Positions 37,102 through 47,656 of a stretch of 64,000 nt of DNA are shown piece after piece. Made by a program: the position numbers and the translations under genes. The stretch is from Tolypocladium sp. Sup5 PDA-1 (Eukaryota > Ascomycota > Sordariomycetes > Hypocreales > Ophiocordycipitaceae), in NCBI GenBank assembly GCA_000750105.3, contig JPHH03000037.1, forward strand, positions 124,001 to 188,000, read 5' to 3'. Numbering within the stretch: the stretch's first letter is position 1; every line of letters starts with the position of its first letter. A model generated the notes under the pieces. The model ran no database searches. It had not been told where the DNA came from and worked only from the letters and a program-made list of their open reading frames with translations.

Positions 37102-37491
37102 TCAACAAAACAAGAGGGGGGCGTATATCGGGTCTAGGTATCCGTAGGTGGGAGTCCGGGCGCCACCTCCATCCACTCTACCGCGTGTTCCCTCCCACAT
37201 AGCTGTTTGATGGTTCGTTTGCCAGGCTAACTCGTTCTGCATCCCGGCAACTGTCCGTTCCAGCACGCGAATCTTGGCCCGCTCGCCGAACACCATTGAC
37301 CTCAACTCATCCATTTCGGTCTGTGGGGACGTCGCCTCGGAACTGGCGGCGTCACTGGGAGAGTCGGAGTCCGGAGTGGCTCCATGGGCTGAAACTTCGG
37401 GGTCGGTCTGAAGGAAACGCGGAAAGAGAAAGTTGCCTAGGATCTTCATACGAGTCCAGAGCCGAGGAAGATTGTCGAAACCAAGAAACAT
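37102..37491 (-). CDS. Doubtful small hypothetical protein
   Basis: From the first ATG the frame encodes 129 residues. A hydrophobic, aromatic N-terminal part is followed by a Ser/Asp/Pro-rich segment and a short charged stretch (DELRSMVFGERAKIRVLERT) that could form a coiled coil. No family was recognised. The frame stays open upstream to a CTAG acceptor near 37508, so this could be the last exon of a longer minus-strand gene whose first exon I could not place. Composition is less biased than in the random frames nearby, which is the only argument in its favour. Confidence 0.3.
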   Translation of the reverse strand: MFLGFDNLPRLWTRMKILGNFLFPRFLQTDPEVSAHGATPDSDSPSDAASSEATSPQTEMDELRSMVFGERAKIRVLERTVAGMQNELAWQTNHQTAMWEGTRGRVDGGGARTPTYGYLDPIYAPLLFC

Positions 37492-37554
37492 TAGTAAGGC
37501 GATCAAAAGGCCCGCCTAGGACACGAATTCGATCGACATCGGTGGCGTAGATGG

Positions 37555-37704
37555 ATGGGTGTCTATCGTACGGAATATAACAGTGTGGTCTTGGGGGGGG
37601 GGAAAGATGAAATGAAAAGAGGAAGACAGATGGGTGTCTGTCGTATGGAATGCAACAGAGTGTGGTCTTGGGGGGAAAAGGAGGAAAAGAAAAGAGGAAG
37701 AGAT
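37555..37704. repeat. Imperfect 75-bp tandem duplication
   Basis: The block starting ATGGGTGTCTATCGTACGGA at 37555 recurs at 37630 as ATGGGTGTCTGTCGTATGGA. Both continue through a GTGTGGTCTTGGGGG motif into a purine-rich AAAGAGGAAGA tail. Differences are substitutions and changes in G- and A-run length. Confidence 0.8.
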
Positions 37705-37863
37705 GACGGGGAGGGACGTTACTTATGCGGAGGAGCAGTGTCTGTTTTCTGGGAAAGTGTACTTCGTGGTTGGCGGAGGAGTAGAGTCTCTTTTGACTTC
37801 TACTCTATGCGCCACGTTGATGCCACGACATGGAGGACAAACCTTACGGAAAGGTAGGTTTCT

Positions 37864-37871
37864 TATAAATA
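37864..37871 (+). promoter_or_regulatory. TATA box before the F-box gene
   Basis: TATAAATA lies about 100 bases before the ATG at 37967, a good distance for a start of transcription near 37900. It supports that ATG as the original initiator of the F-box gene. Confidence 0.5.
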
Positions 37872-37966
37872 TGTCTGCGCTCTCCAATTGTCTATTCTTG
37901 ACTCTTTCCTTCCTCCATCCCTACCGTCATACATAGCACCCATCTTGGCCTCTCAAGCACCATATC

Positions 37967-38976
37967 ATGAAGCTGTTCGAAATCCCATTCTGCTGTCTTG
38001 CCTGGGGCGTCAGGTGGCTCAAGAAGACACGGAAACAGCACCCCCCCGTGCCCTCCTCGAGCTCCCCATCGACGTTGTCCTCATCGCGGAACAACTACCC
38101 CGGCAGAGCCAGTTAGTCCTTGCCCAAACATGTCGCCCGCTGCAGGTCGCCGTCTATAGATTCCTGCACCGCCCCGGCGCGCGCCTTTCCCGCGACGAAC
38201 ACCTCGACTACCTCGCCTGCCTCGCCCGCGACTTGCCTAACAAGTGGGTGTGCGAAATGTGCGTCAAGCTCCACCAAATCGCCCTCAAAGACGTCCTGGT
38301 CACCGACTGGCGTAAGCCAATAAAGCCGTGCAAGCGGCGTTTGCCCCATGTCTTGTTCTGGACAGAGCCGAGGGCTTACGAAGTACATCACCGCCATGTG
38401 CAGCTTGCGCTCAAGTACACTCGCGCGGGTGACAACCTAGACATCAGGCACCGGGCTTACCTCGAGAGGCTGCTGGCGCCAATCGAGGACGTATCGTACC
38501 ACGACTACACCAGACTCATCCCGATACGATTCTCAGCCTACCCCCGGGTTATCGGGGGCCGGTTCCCGCTACTAGCAACGTGGCGTTATAATAAAACGGA
38601 CAGGGTGAGCATCTCGCCGGAAGTTATGAACTGGCTGGTGTTGTGCAAGCACCAGCTTCTCGACTGGATGAGCATATTCCCATACGAGAGTGTATACCGA
38701 TACGATGGGCGGTGGGAGAGGCTTCCTGCCATCATCAGGACCATGACCCAGGCTTTCGAAGCCCCGGATGGCGCTGAGGTGCACGGAGCCTGTCCTTGCT
38801 GTCCCATCGACTTTGCGGCGCAGGCCTCGTCCGAGCGCATTGTCTTGCGTGTCTGGCGGGACCTGGGAACTGAGGGCTCGCCTACTGATGCCGTCTGGCA
38901 GTCGCTTACCTCAAAACATGTCGAGGTCGGCCATCGGCCCGGCAGCGTTCGGGAGCTGTTTGAATCGGGCGAGTAG
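37967..38976 (+). CDS. F-box protein with CxxC motif, apparent one-base frameshift
   Basis: From about 38048 to the stop at 38976 the frame encodes a typical fungal F-box protein: LLELPIDVVLIAEQLPRQSQ, then TCRPLQVAVYRFLH, then the WVCEMCVKLHQ cysteine motif often found after the F-box, and a CPCCP motif near the C-terminus. That frame has no ATG before the CxxC motif. The first ATG after the TATA box (37967) is in another frame and stops after about 50 codons. The two frames meet at a run of seven C (38041-38047). One more C would join them into a 336-residue protein starting MKLFEIPF. This could be an assembly error, a broken allele or, less likely, ribosomal slippage. The product would act as an SCF substrate receptor. 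An unresolved 5' intron is an alternative. Confidence 0.65.
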
Positions 38977-39149
38977 GAGACGGCTAATGCGCTGCACGGG
39001 GGCGTGTAGGATATTGCGAGGAACTTATTAGGCAAGGTGCTCGAGCTGTTGGAAAACCGGTTATGCCCGCCACCGAAAAGATGAGCCGCCTGCTTCGCCC
39101 TCAGTTCTCAGTTCGGGATCCTCCCTTCTCCTGAATCCGGTTGCGGAAA

Positions 39150-39398
39150 GCTCTCACCCTCGCCAACGCCTTCTCCTCCTTCTCAGGATCCGCACTCATC
39201 TTGCCATAAGCCACTTTCCGCCTCGCTTTCTCCTTCGCCTTCGTCTCGGGATCCTCCATCATCTTGTCAAAAGCCACTTTCTGCGTCGCATGCCGCTTCG
39301 CCTTCCTCTCAGGATCCGCCATCATCCTCTGATAGTTCTCTGCCGCGGCAACTCTGTTCTTCTCGAGAAACTCTGGATCCTCCAGCACCTTGCGATAC
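39150..39398 (-). repeat. 63-bp tandem repeat coding a 21-residue repeat, about four units
   Basis: GGATCC recurs at exactly 63-base spacing (39186, 39249, 39312, 39375). Flanking bases are also conserved (CCATCATCTTG-type on the plus strand). On the minus strand one frame translates each unit as a charged repeat of the form KMMxDPExKAKxxA. That frame is open from about 39450 to a stop at 39101 but has no good upstream ATG. The array overlaps the 3' end of the Ran-binding gene in a different frame. Confidence 0.9.
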
Positions 39399-41244
39399 CG
39401 AACCCATGGTCGATGTCCCCTCCAGGAAGAACGTCAAGACGTGGTCTGGAGTTGATAGATGTGATCTCTGTTGAACCTCCTGGAGACCAGCCAGGCGGAT
39501 CAACATTTCTATTAGGGATAACGAGGAAGTGATGGCCCCGAATGGCGACCGCGCCACAAAGTCCAGGGCATCCGCTTCATCCACATCTAGCGGCTCTGCC
39601 GACGAACGTCTGCGCGCTTGAGATCCGCCGGAACCCAGGCTTGGCTGAAGCGAGAGGTTTCTAATCTGAACAGCCAGCTTAGAGTCAAGCGAAGCCCGAC
39701 CACCGGCGGGTTTTGCTTTTGGCTCCCGATCTCGGCTGTCCAGATCTTCACGCTCGCTCTCCGATCCAACTTCCGTCTCGCTGATGTAAGCTTCCTCGTC
39801 GCCCTCGTACACCTCCAATGCCATCCACTCGGGGTCAAGATGCTTTGGTAACCTTGATGAGCTGCACGTGCGGCTTGGCTGTTCCTCCAGAGACACTGAT
39901 TTGGCGCCAGCGATGTCCTCTCTCAGCTGTCGATCAATTTCTGCTTGATCATCTCCCTGGTCCTCAAGATCATCGTCGCTCTCCTCCCCAATGTTATCTA
40001 ATACAGATTGACGCAGGTCACCGTTTGCCTCGGACAACTGAGGCGCATTCACATCTCGCTTGAGGAGCAGGACTGGATTGTTCTCCCCATCCGCAGCATT
40101 CCCCACGTTCAACATCCTCCCAGTATCGGTGTAGAAGATCTTGGATAGCTGATGAAGGGGAAGAGACTCTCGAATGCCGGCCTTCGAGACGCCCTCGTAT
40201 GGCGCTGCGACATTGGCATCATCGTGCACTCTCCCGTCGTCCAAGTCTTCGATGATCTCCAAGTGGTACGCGTAGTGGAGACTTTCCACGGCATTGGACC
40301 CCGAGGAACCGCGAACCAGCTCATCATCCTTGGTGCCGTTGGACTGTTGCTTCTGGGCCGACCGGCAGAGGCGTACTCGCGCCTTGTGGACGACCTCCTG
40401 CCAAACTGGCTTTCTTTCATTCTCACCCAATCCGTAAACTGGTTTCTGGCCATGCTCTGGGCTAGAGATGCAGGATTCGTGCGGCGCGTGGCCCAAGAAC
40501 AGCATATAAAGGGACAGATGGAATGCCGGGCCGATTTGGACAGACCGTGTCGGATCTTGGGCATATTGCGTATCACCAACTATGAGCAGGGTGCTTGCCT
40601 GGAGGAGCCTGGATGGTGAGATACTCGCGGGTAACGATGTCGATAGGGATTCTCCGGATGCCGTGATTGCAAGCTGCAGCAGAGGTATCTCGCGGTCTAT
40701 CCGATCCAACAGGATCTTGATGTCGGCTATCAGCTGGTGCAGAAGGTCGTGGTGCGTGGTGCGTTTCTTGGGCGTCCGAGGATCCGCCTCGTGAGTATCC
40801 TCTTCGTATGCAGCGACCGCTTCGATTCTGCGACCCAAGGAGATGACTTGCCGGTGGAGCGATTTGGTCAGAGGCACTGCAGATTCGAGAAACACGTTTC
40901 CACGACCGGACCTGCAAGACATGTCAGACAAGGTTTGGGGCGCTGAGAAGGGGCTGTTTACTGACTTGAACTCGACGAGGTCGATCGCTGGCGATATGAC
41001 CTGGTGTAAGTGGTCAGCCACGTGGTACCCCAACGGTGAGGGCGTGGGTCTTGGGGCGTACCTTGATTTTGCTGTCGAGGAGCTTCTGGAGGGTTCTGAG
41101 CTCAAGATACAGGTTCTTGTCGTTAACAGACTTCTTCCAGAGCCGCGCGCACTGGTCGAGTGCATAGGAAGACGTCAAGGCGATGGAAGATCGGATTGCG
41201 AATCGCATGGCCTGCACACCAACCGTGGCCAGAAACTCGTCCAT
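39309..41244 (-). CDS. RanGTP-binding protein, Yrb30-type (PF05508)
   Basis: Three exons on the minus strand: 41244-41062, 41000-40966 (35 nt) and 40911-39309, 606 residues as read. The N-terminus begins MDEFLATVGVQAMRFAIRS, and the joined exons give SPAIDLVEFKSGRGNVFLES, a hallmark of the fungal Ran-binding family. Acidic stretches (EESDDDLEDQGDDQ) and a C-terminal block ending near HVLTFFLEGTSTMG follow. Yeast Yrb30 binds Ran-GTP and modulates its GTP hydrolysis in nuclear transport. After TSTMG the usual C-terminus is missing and the frame runs through a 63-bp repeat array to an unconvincing tail. A 70-nt intron (39398-39329, GTATCG donor, CAG acceptor) would instead join in frame to the charged 21-residue repeats and end at 39101. 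The true 3' end is therefore unresolved. Confidence 0.85.
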
Positions 41245-42015
41245 AGCTAAGGGTAGGGATGCCTTGGGAGCGAGAATCTCGGTCGGCAGAGCAGGCCAGG
41301 ACTCGGAGGCGGTCACATAATGTCAAACGCGTCGTCTCCATTCACTGCAAAAAGCGTGCCTTGGGCAGCTGCATGAACTGACCCATGCGTTTGGGGGATG
41401 AGGCGCGCTGCCACGCGCAGAGCAGGGAGCCCGTACAGTGCGAACTTGAAATGCCCTGGATGGGCAGGTGCTTTGTTGGTGGTATTTTAGATATGGGCAA
41501 TTCATGGTTTACCTTAATGCGTTCCAAGGGGGAACTTTCCCAGTTAGCCATGGGTGCTGAATCTCGTTGGTCTCGTATGGATTTTCTTGTTAGCCTGTAC
41601 ATAGATATTTTGAATTCAAATGCAAGGTGATTTACAACATCCCGCGTCGTGACTGATCTTCGACAGCTGAAACCTGAAGCCAAGCCGCTGCCTAATCTTA
41701 CAGTGCGCGGCGAATCTGGATAATACTGTACCAACCCCTCCAAGGAGCACCTCCTCCCGGCGTCATGGCTGGTGGGGCTCGAATTTTCACAACCTCCACC
41801 GCAGCGACAATCGAGGCAGAAACCAGTCAGGCTTGGACAACAGACACTTCGTTTTGCTGCCCAAGTATTGCTGTGCCGACCAGCCCCCGAGGCACATTCT
41901 TTCGCCGACTCTCGCCCACGACACCAGGCTGCTGCAGCGTCACCACGAGAGGCACAATCCGAGCCGACGCTTCTCGAAATCGACGACTCTCCGTTTCGAC
42001 GCCCCAACCGACAGC
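41245..42015. promoter_or_regulatory. Divergent promoter between Ran-binding and SUP35 genes
   Basis: This 771-base region separates two start codons pointing away from each other, so it must contain both promoters. No strong TATA box is present on either side, in keeping with housekeeping genes. An ATG at 41765 opens a frame that overlaps the SUP35 start. Confidence 0.5.
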
Positions 42016-44322
42016 ATGTCCAACCTCAACTCTTGGGAGGACGACCCTGCTGCTCAGGATGACAACCTCTCTCGACAGGCGCAGCAGCAACTCAACGTGA
42101 ACCCCCTGAACCCTGCCCAGGCGCAAGGGAGCTTCCGCCCAGCTGTCGCATCTTTCCAACCTGGCGCCCAGTCGTTCCAGCCAGGCCAGGCCTACGCTGG
42201 AGGATTCGCGCCGCAGTATCAGCAGCAATACTACCAGCAAGGCTATTATCCCCAGTACGGCCAGCAGCAGCAGCAGCCGCAGCAGCCGCCGCAAGGGCAG
42301 CAGCAGAGCTTCAACCAGTACAACCAGGGGTACGGTGGTGGCTTCAGCCAAGGATACAACCAGGGCTATGGTGCGTTTACGTCTGCCCATCCAGATCCTC
42401 ACAAAAGAGGCTAACCGTAGCAGGCGCAGGATATCCTCAATATGGCCAGCAGCAGGGCCAGCAAGTGCCGCAGCCTCAGCAACCTGCGGCTGCCCAAGCC
42501 CCGAGCGCAGCTCCCAAGCAACCGGCCGCCGATAACGCCGCCGCACCCGCCCCGGCTCCGAAGCCTGTGTTGACGAAGGAGGGTGGCACAAAGGTGCTCA
42601 GCATTGGCGGCGATACCTCTGCGCCCAAGCCCAAGGCAAAGGTGCTCTCGATCGGAGGCACCTCCTCGCCGGCCAAAGACAAAGAAGAGACCAAGGCAGA
42701 GGCCAAAACGGAGCCGTCTGACAAGCCTGAGGCTGGGCAGAAGACCACAGCAGCCAAGGCAATCGAGAAGACTGGCGAGAAAGCCGGCAAATCCGCCACA
42801 GCAAGCGCCAAGTCGTCGGGCAAGACATCGCCAACCCCCTCCTCCGGCCGCTCGAGTCCATCTGGGACCGGCGAAAAGAAGGCCCAGCGCGATGTTGACG
42901 CAGTTACGAAAGAGCAGGCTGCAGATGTCGACGAAGAGACCCTCAAGGAAATTTACGGCAAGGAGCACGTCAACATCATCTTTATCGGCCACGTCGATGC
43001 TGGCAAATCGACTCTGGGTGGTTCTATTCTCTGGTCTACTGGCATGGTTGACGAGAGAACCATGGAAAAGTACAAGAGGGAGGCAAAGGATCTGGGCCGC
43101 GAGTCTTGGTATCTGTCCTGGGTCATGGATCTGACCAAGGAGGAGCGGTCCAAGGGTAAGACTGTCGAGGTTGGCAGGGGCTTTTTCGAGACGGAAAAGC
43201 GACGATACAGCATTCTGGATGCCCCTGGCCACAAGACGTATGTTCCAAACATGATTGGAGGTGCGTCGCAGGCCGATGTTGGTATCTTGGTTATTTCAGC
43301 CCGCAAGGGCGAGTACGAGACTGGATTCGAGCGAGGAGGACAGACCCGCGAGCATGCCATGCTTGCCAAGACCCAGGGCGTCAACAAGCTGGTGGTGGCC
43401 ATCAACAAGATGGACGATCCTACCGTGGAGTGGTCGCACGATCGCTACCAGGAATGCACAACGAAGCTGTCACAATTCTTGAAGGGAACTGGGTACAACC
43501 TGAAGACGGACGTCTACTTCATGCCCGTTGCGGCCCAACAGTCGATGAACATCAAGGACCGGCTTCCGAAGGGCGTGGCGCCGTGGTGGGAGGGCCCATC
43601 GCTGCTGGAATACCTCGATGACATGCAGGCCCTGGAGCGCAAGGTCAACGCTCCGTTCATGATGCCGGTCAACGCCAAGTATCGCGACATGGGCACCATG
43701 GTGGACGGCAAGGTCGAGGCCGGTGTGGTGAAGAAGGGCATGAACCTGGTGATGATGCCTCGAAAGCAGTCGGTGGAAGCGGCGGCCCTCTACGGCGAGC
43801 AGGAGGACGAGGTGCCAGTCCTGCAGTGCGGCGACCAGGTGAGGATGCGACTGAAGGGCATCGAGGAGGAGGACATCCTGCCTGGGTTTGTGCTGTGCTC
43901 GCCGAAGAGACTGGTGCACTGCGTTTCCGAGTTCGAGGCCCAGATCCGTATCCTGGAGCTGAAGAGCATCCTGACGTCGGGCTTCAACTGTGTGCTGCAC
44001 GTGCACTCGGCGATCGAAGAGGTGACGTTTGCGGCTCTTCTGCACAAGCTGCAAAAGGGAACCAACCGCAAGAGCAAGAACCCACCCACCCACGCCAAGA
44101 AGGGAGACAGCATCATTGCGCGGATGCAAGTGATTGGTGGGGCAGGGTCCGTGTGCGTAGAGAAGTTTGAGGACTACCCTCAGATGGGCCGGTTCACTCT
44201 GCGAGACCAGGTAGGATTAAAGCCCAACGGCCTGTTGCACTGCTGGCATACTGACACTCGGATAGGGACAAACGATTGCCATTGGCAAGATTACGAGGCT
44301 CATCACGGAGGAGGGCAACTAA
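42016..44322 (+). CDS. SUP35: Eukaryotic peptide chain release factor GTP-binding subunit eRF3
   Basis: Three exons, 42016-42370, 42424-44210 and 44266-44322, give 732 residues. The N-terminal ~150 residues are rich in Gln, Tyr, Gly and Asn with repeats such as QYQQQYYQQGYYPQYG. A charged Lys/Glu/Ser/Pro middle domain runs to about residue 295. The EF-Tu-like GTPase domain follows, with GHVDAGKST (307-315), DAPGH (384-388) and NKMD (446-449). The C-terminus ends in GQTIAIGKITRLITEEGN, which fixes the last splice. eRF3 works with eRF1 to hydrolyse GTP and release the finished peptide at stop codons. In yeast the equivalent Q/N-rich head is the [PSI+] prion domain. The first intron ends in TAGCAG, a tandem acceptor that can add one residue without changing frame. 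Confidence 0.97.
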
Positions 44323-44916
44323 AGAACGACACGTGGTATGGCAGGAGACGGAACCCTTTTGCGGGATAGGCGGGCACGTTGGTTGGAAACCGGATAAGGC
44401 ATCGTGGGATGGCCAGGCTGAGGCAAGGCGCCTCGACCTGCATGCAAGAGAGGCAGGCAGGTGGGAGGCCGCCAGAACGTAACGAAGCCGGGACGAGTGT
44501 TTCCGCAGACAAGATGACGACTGCAATGTAGATGGCAAAGATAAAAGTCATTCCCTGCAAGCACGGGGCGAAAACGGCACGAAAATGGCGATAAGGCGTG
44601 CAGACAAGGCTGTGCTGTGCTTTGATGACATGAAGCACGACCTGGGCGGACCGGATAACCGCCTCAACTTCGGACGTACCGGGAGCCGCCAGGACGTTTG
44701 CCGACGGGCAAACTCGTAGACGGGTGCGCAGCTACGCCGGCGGACGGAAGGAACGTGGCAACAGCCGTATCTACATCGAGTGCCGTAGCCGTGAAACGTG
44801 GTGCCGTCGGGACGTGTGCATGAGATACGACGCCTCTTCTTGAAACACGGGCAGAGACGGGTCCCTGGACGGGACTGAGGCGACGAGCTGCCGTCGACCA
44901 ACGTAGCTGTCCAGCA

Positions 44917-44934
44917 GTACTCCGTACGAAGTAC
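44917..44934 (+). repeat. Best copy of the dispersed palindromic word
   Basis: GTACTCCGTACGAAGTAC contains both the TACTCCGTA half and the GTACGAAGTAC 11-mer, and is flanked by GCA and TGC that extend the inverted symmetry. Confidence 0.85.
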
Positions 44935-45932
44935 TGCAGTTGCTTCGCCGACTGGCACGGAACACACATCGTGAAGTGCGTCACAGACGAGCACGAAAAA
45001 GAGCCGGGTGGGCAGGGTGGCAGAGTGGGCGGCGGCCTGAGGCTAAGCCCTGGTGGCCCTGCCCCGAGCCCGAGACGGAGCGGCGCAGGAGTGGGCCTGT
45101 TGGAGCCCGAATGTGGAGACGGGGCGAAAAGGGACCGCGCCGGGAGGCGTGAACGGATGCGGAAGGTATCAGGGGGGGCAGTACGTTATGTACGAGTAAT
45201 TGGCATTTTGCAGAAGGGAGGGCTGAGGGGAACGGGAGCGGGAAATAGGCGTGAGGTAGGCCACGATTTGGTACCGTTAGGTGGTAGTCCGCAGTGGTGG
45301 TGGTGGTTCGTCTGGAGTCGACCGACCTGGAGTCGAATCGACAGCCGGCGATCTGGGGTTGCCATTTGCAAGCCACGCGCAGCCTGGCATGGAGGGGCAA
45401 AAAGGCAACCCCCCAGCGGACCACCGCTGTCCCAGGATTCGAGTTTTCCTGCGGCCGTGTGTGCGTCTCCTTTCGCCTATTTTCCCGTGAAACGCGGCAT
45501 TGCCCCCCTGGCTATGCATTCCTATTAATAACGGCAAATGCACAAAAGGTATGGCAAAGAAAAAACCAAACCACAGAGGGCGTGCCGATAGCAGGCGACG
45601 GACGGGCAGCTGCCCTGGCGGGCTGGTAAATCTTAAGCCGACTGGGACAGCCAGCGTCGCGGAGAAAGTCGGAACGACAGCACGGAGGCGGGCAGCCAAT
45701 CACGGGGCGGCGAGGTTGTGTACAGCGGGCGGTGCCGCGGAGCCGAGACCTTTTGATGCTCCAGAGGGAGTGTTGTATTCTGGACGATCAAGGGGTACGA
45801 GGCAACTCCAACGTCATGTCGCGCCGGAGTGTGCATCTGTGCATGTTTCTGTTTCCGCATCTGGTCCCGAGGAGAGCAGTGAATATGGCTTCTCCGTTGC
45901 CCGTCCCTGTCCCAAGCTGCCCAAGTACCCAC

Positions 45933-45943
45933 GTACGAAGTAC
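45933..45943 (+). repeat. Copy of dispersed word GTACGAAGTAC
   Basis: Exact 11-mer copy in the intergenic region before PEPCK, preceded by AC so that it also contains the palindrome ACGTACG. Confidence 0.8.
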
Positions 45944-47266
45944 ACGACAATAATAGTAGACCCGTAGGTATTACGAAGCATTACAGACCAAGTCCGTAGA
46001 CCCGTATGAACAAAGATCTCTGACGGTCATGTGGCCAAACACGGACTGGGCTGGGCGGGCTGGGGTACCGGCGCGGGTGCTCCTCGAAATCGCGGGGTAC
46101 GGACGACCCAGGGCAGGACTGTTCTCGACTTACACGCCCGTTCCCAGCTGCCTGGCAGCACCAACGGACAAGCCCGGCGAGCTGTCCAGGTGACGCGAGG
46201 AAACGAGCCACCGGGGAGATGAGGGCATGGCTAATATTGCCTTGGTACGCACTTGGGGGCCGGCCACGTAGGTATGAAGGAGGCTGAATTTCTACCAGCA
46301 AGCTTTACAGTACTTTGTGTGGCAGACCGTAGCTGGCGTCGTGCATGAGGGAAGCATGGAAGGTGTACATAGGCCGTACGCTGATGCCCAAGGTCAGGCA
46401 CCTGTGGTCCAGCTCCGGGTTGCAATGTGTACCTGCAGAACCGCACGTAGGCCGACGGTGACCGACCTAATAAAATAAAATTCTGTTTGTGAAAGCAGAA
46501 AAATGCGTGGTGCAAAAGGGTGGCCCTCTTTGGCCCAGGCGCGGGGAGACGCACGCCTGGCTGGGTCCCGCAGCGGTGATGATGACGCTTCAGTGACGGA
46601 GGTTCGTTCCCCCTGACCGACAGTGGCAGAACGTACGGTACGAATCGCCGGCTCATTGGAAAATAGATTCCGAGCCTCTGGGAGATTCCGGACAAACGGC
46701 AGCGGTGTCGGTGTGCGCGAAAAGGTTCAAAAAGAAGCCGTTCCGCCCGTCTGTCGAGCCACTATCCTGCTGCAGGCCTCGCCAGATCTCATCTATCCAT
46801 CTTCGTCTCAGCTTCATCCACCACAGACGGCACCGCCGCCGCGCACGAGGCCTTCCCGGACACGCGCTTCACGATCCCAATTGCACCCGAGACGCAGTCC
46901 CGTCCCGGCATTCCAGCAATCCACAGTACCTACGGAGTAGTCCTTGCCTACCTGTCCCCATTTGCCCCAACCAGCCCTCCCCCCGTCTGGAACCAGCCTA
47001 CCCACCGGCTGCACTCCCCCCCCCCACCCCGCTTCTTACCAGTCACACACACGCCCCCCGCCTGGGGCTGAAGGAACGCACGCCAATCCCCGCCAGTGGA
47101 AAGAAAGCCAAAAGCTTTGCTCGTTCCGATATAAATTCGTGAGGCCGTCCCTTTGCAGCGACCGCCACCCCCCCCCCCCTTTCCCTGCTCCACAAACGGC
47201 AGCCATCGTCGTCACAAGAACGAACCTCCGCGAGGCTCTGCGCTGCTATCCTCGGGTCCACGATAC

Positions 47267-47277
47267 GTACGAAGTAC
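47267..47277 (+). repeat. Copy of dispersed word GTACGAAGTAC
   Basis: Exact 11-mer copy about 390 bases before the PEPCK start codon, the copy closest to a coding region and possibly inside the promoter. Confidence 0.8.
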
Positions 47278-47656
47278 TCGCAACAAAAGCTCGAACTTCC
47301 CTTGCCGTGTACATAGCACGACACGCTAGCCTCCTGCTTTGCACTGCCAAGTAGGACATCTACAGCACACTCCCCCTGCCCTTTTTCACAGTTTCCACTT
47401 GTGGAGGGAGCCTTTGGGCGAATTGCACCCGCGCTCGTACGCCCAGCGCCACGAGCTTTCGCACACGCGAGCACTCGACTTTCTCGTTCTTCACAAGCTC
47501 GAGCCGCCGCTCTCTACACATACACGCCCCCCCCTCTCCACCCCTTGCCCTCCCCCCCTGGCCGTGTCAAGCCAGGACGGACGGACCCAGAAAAGCCCAA
47601 GTTGCCAAAGCCGAGATCGAGCGATTGCCCGGTGCCCCAAGTTTAAATATATAACC

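Larger units (their letters stand above)
44323..47656. other. 3.3 kb intergenic region before PEPCK
   Basis: No gene was recognised. The region carries three exact copies of the 11-mer GTACGAAGTAC and one TACGGAGTA (46931). The last 900 bases are C- and T-rich on the coding strand with several C runs, as expected for the promoter and leader of a strongly expressed gene. PEPCK promoters of other fungi are carbon-source controlled, but I could not identify a regulator site with confidence. Confidence 0.5.

Noticed and set aside
41827..42591. 254-codon leucine-rich frame antisense to SUP35
   Set aside because: Mirror image of the CAG/GGC-rich SUP35 head. The sense strand is a certain gene.
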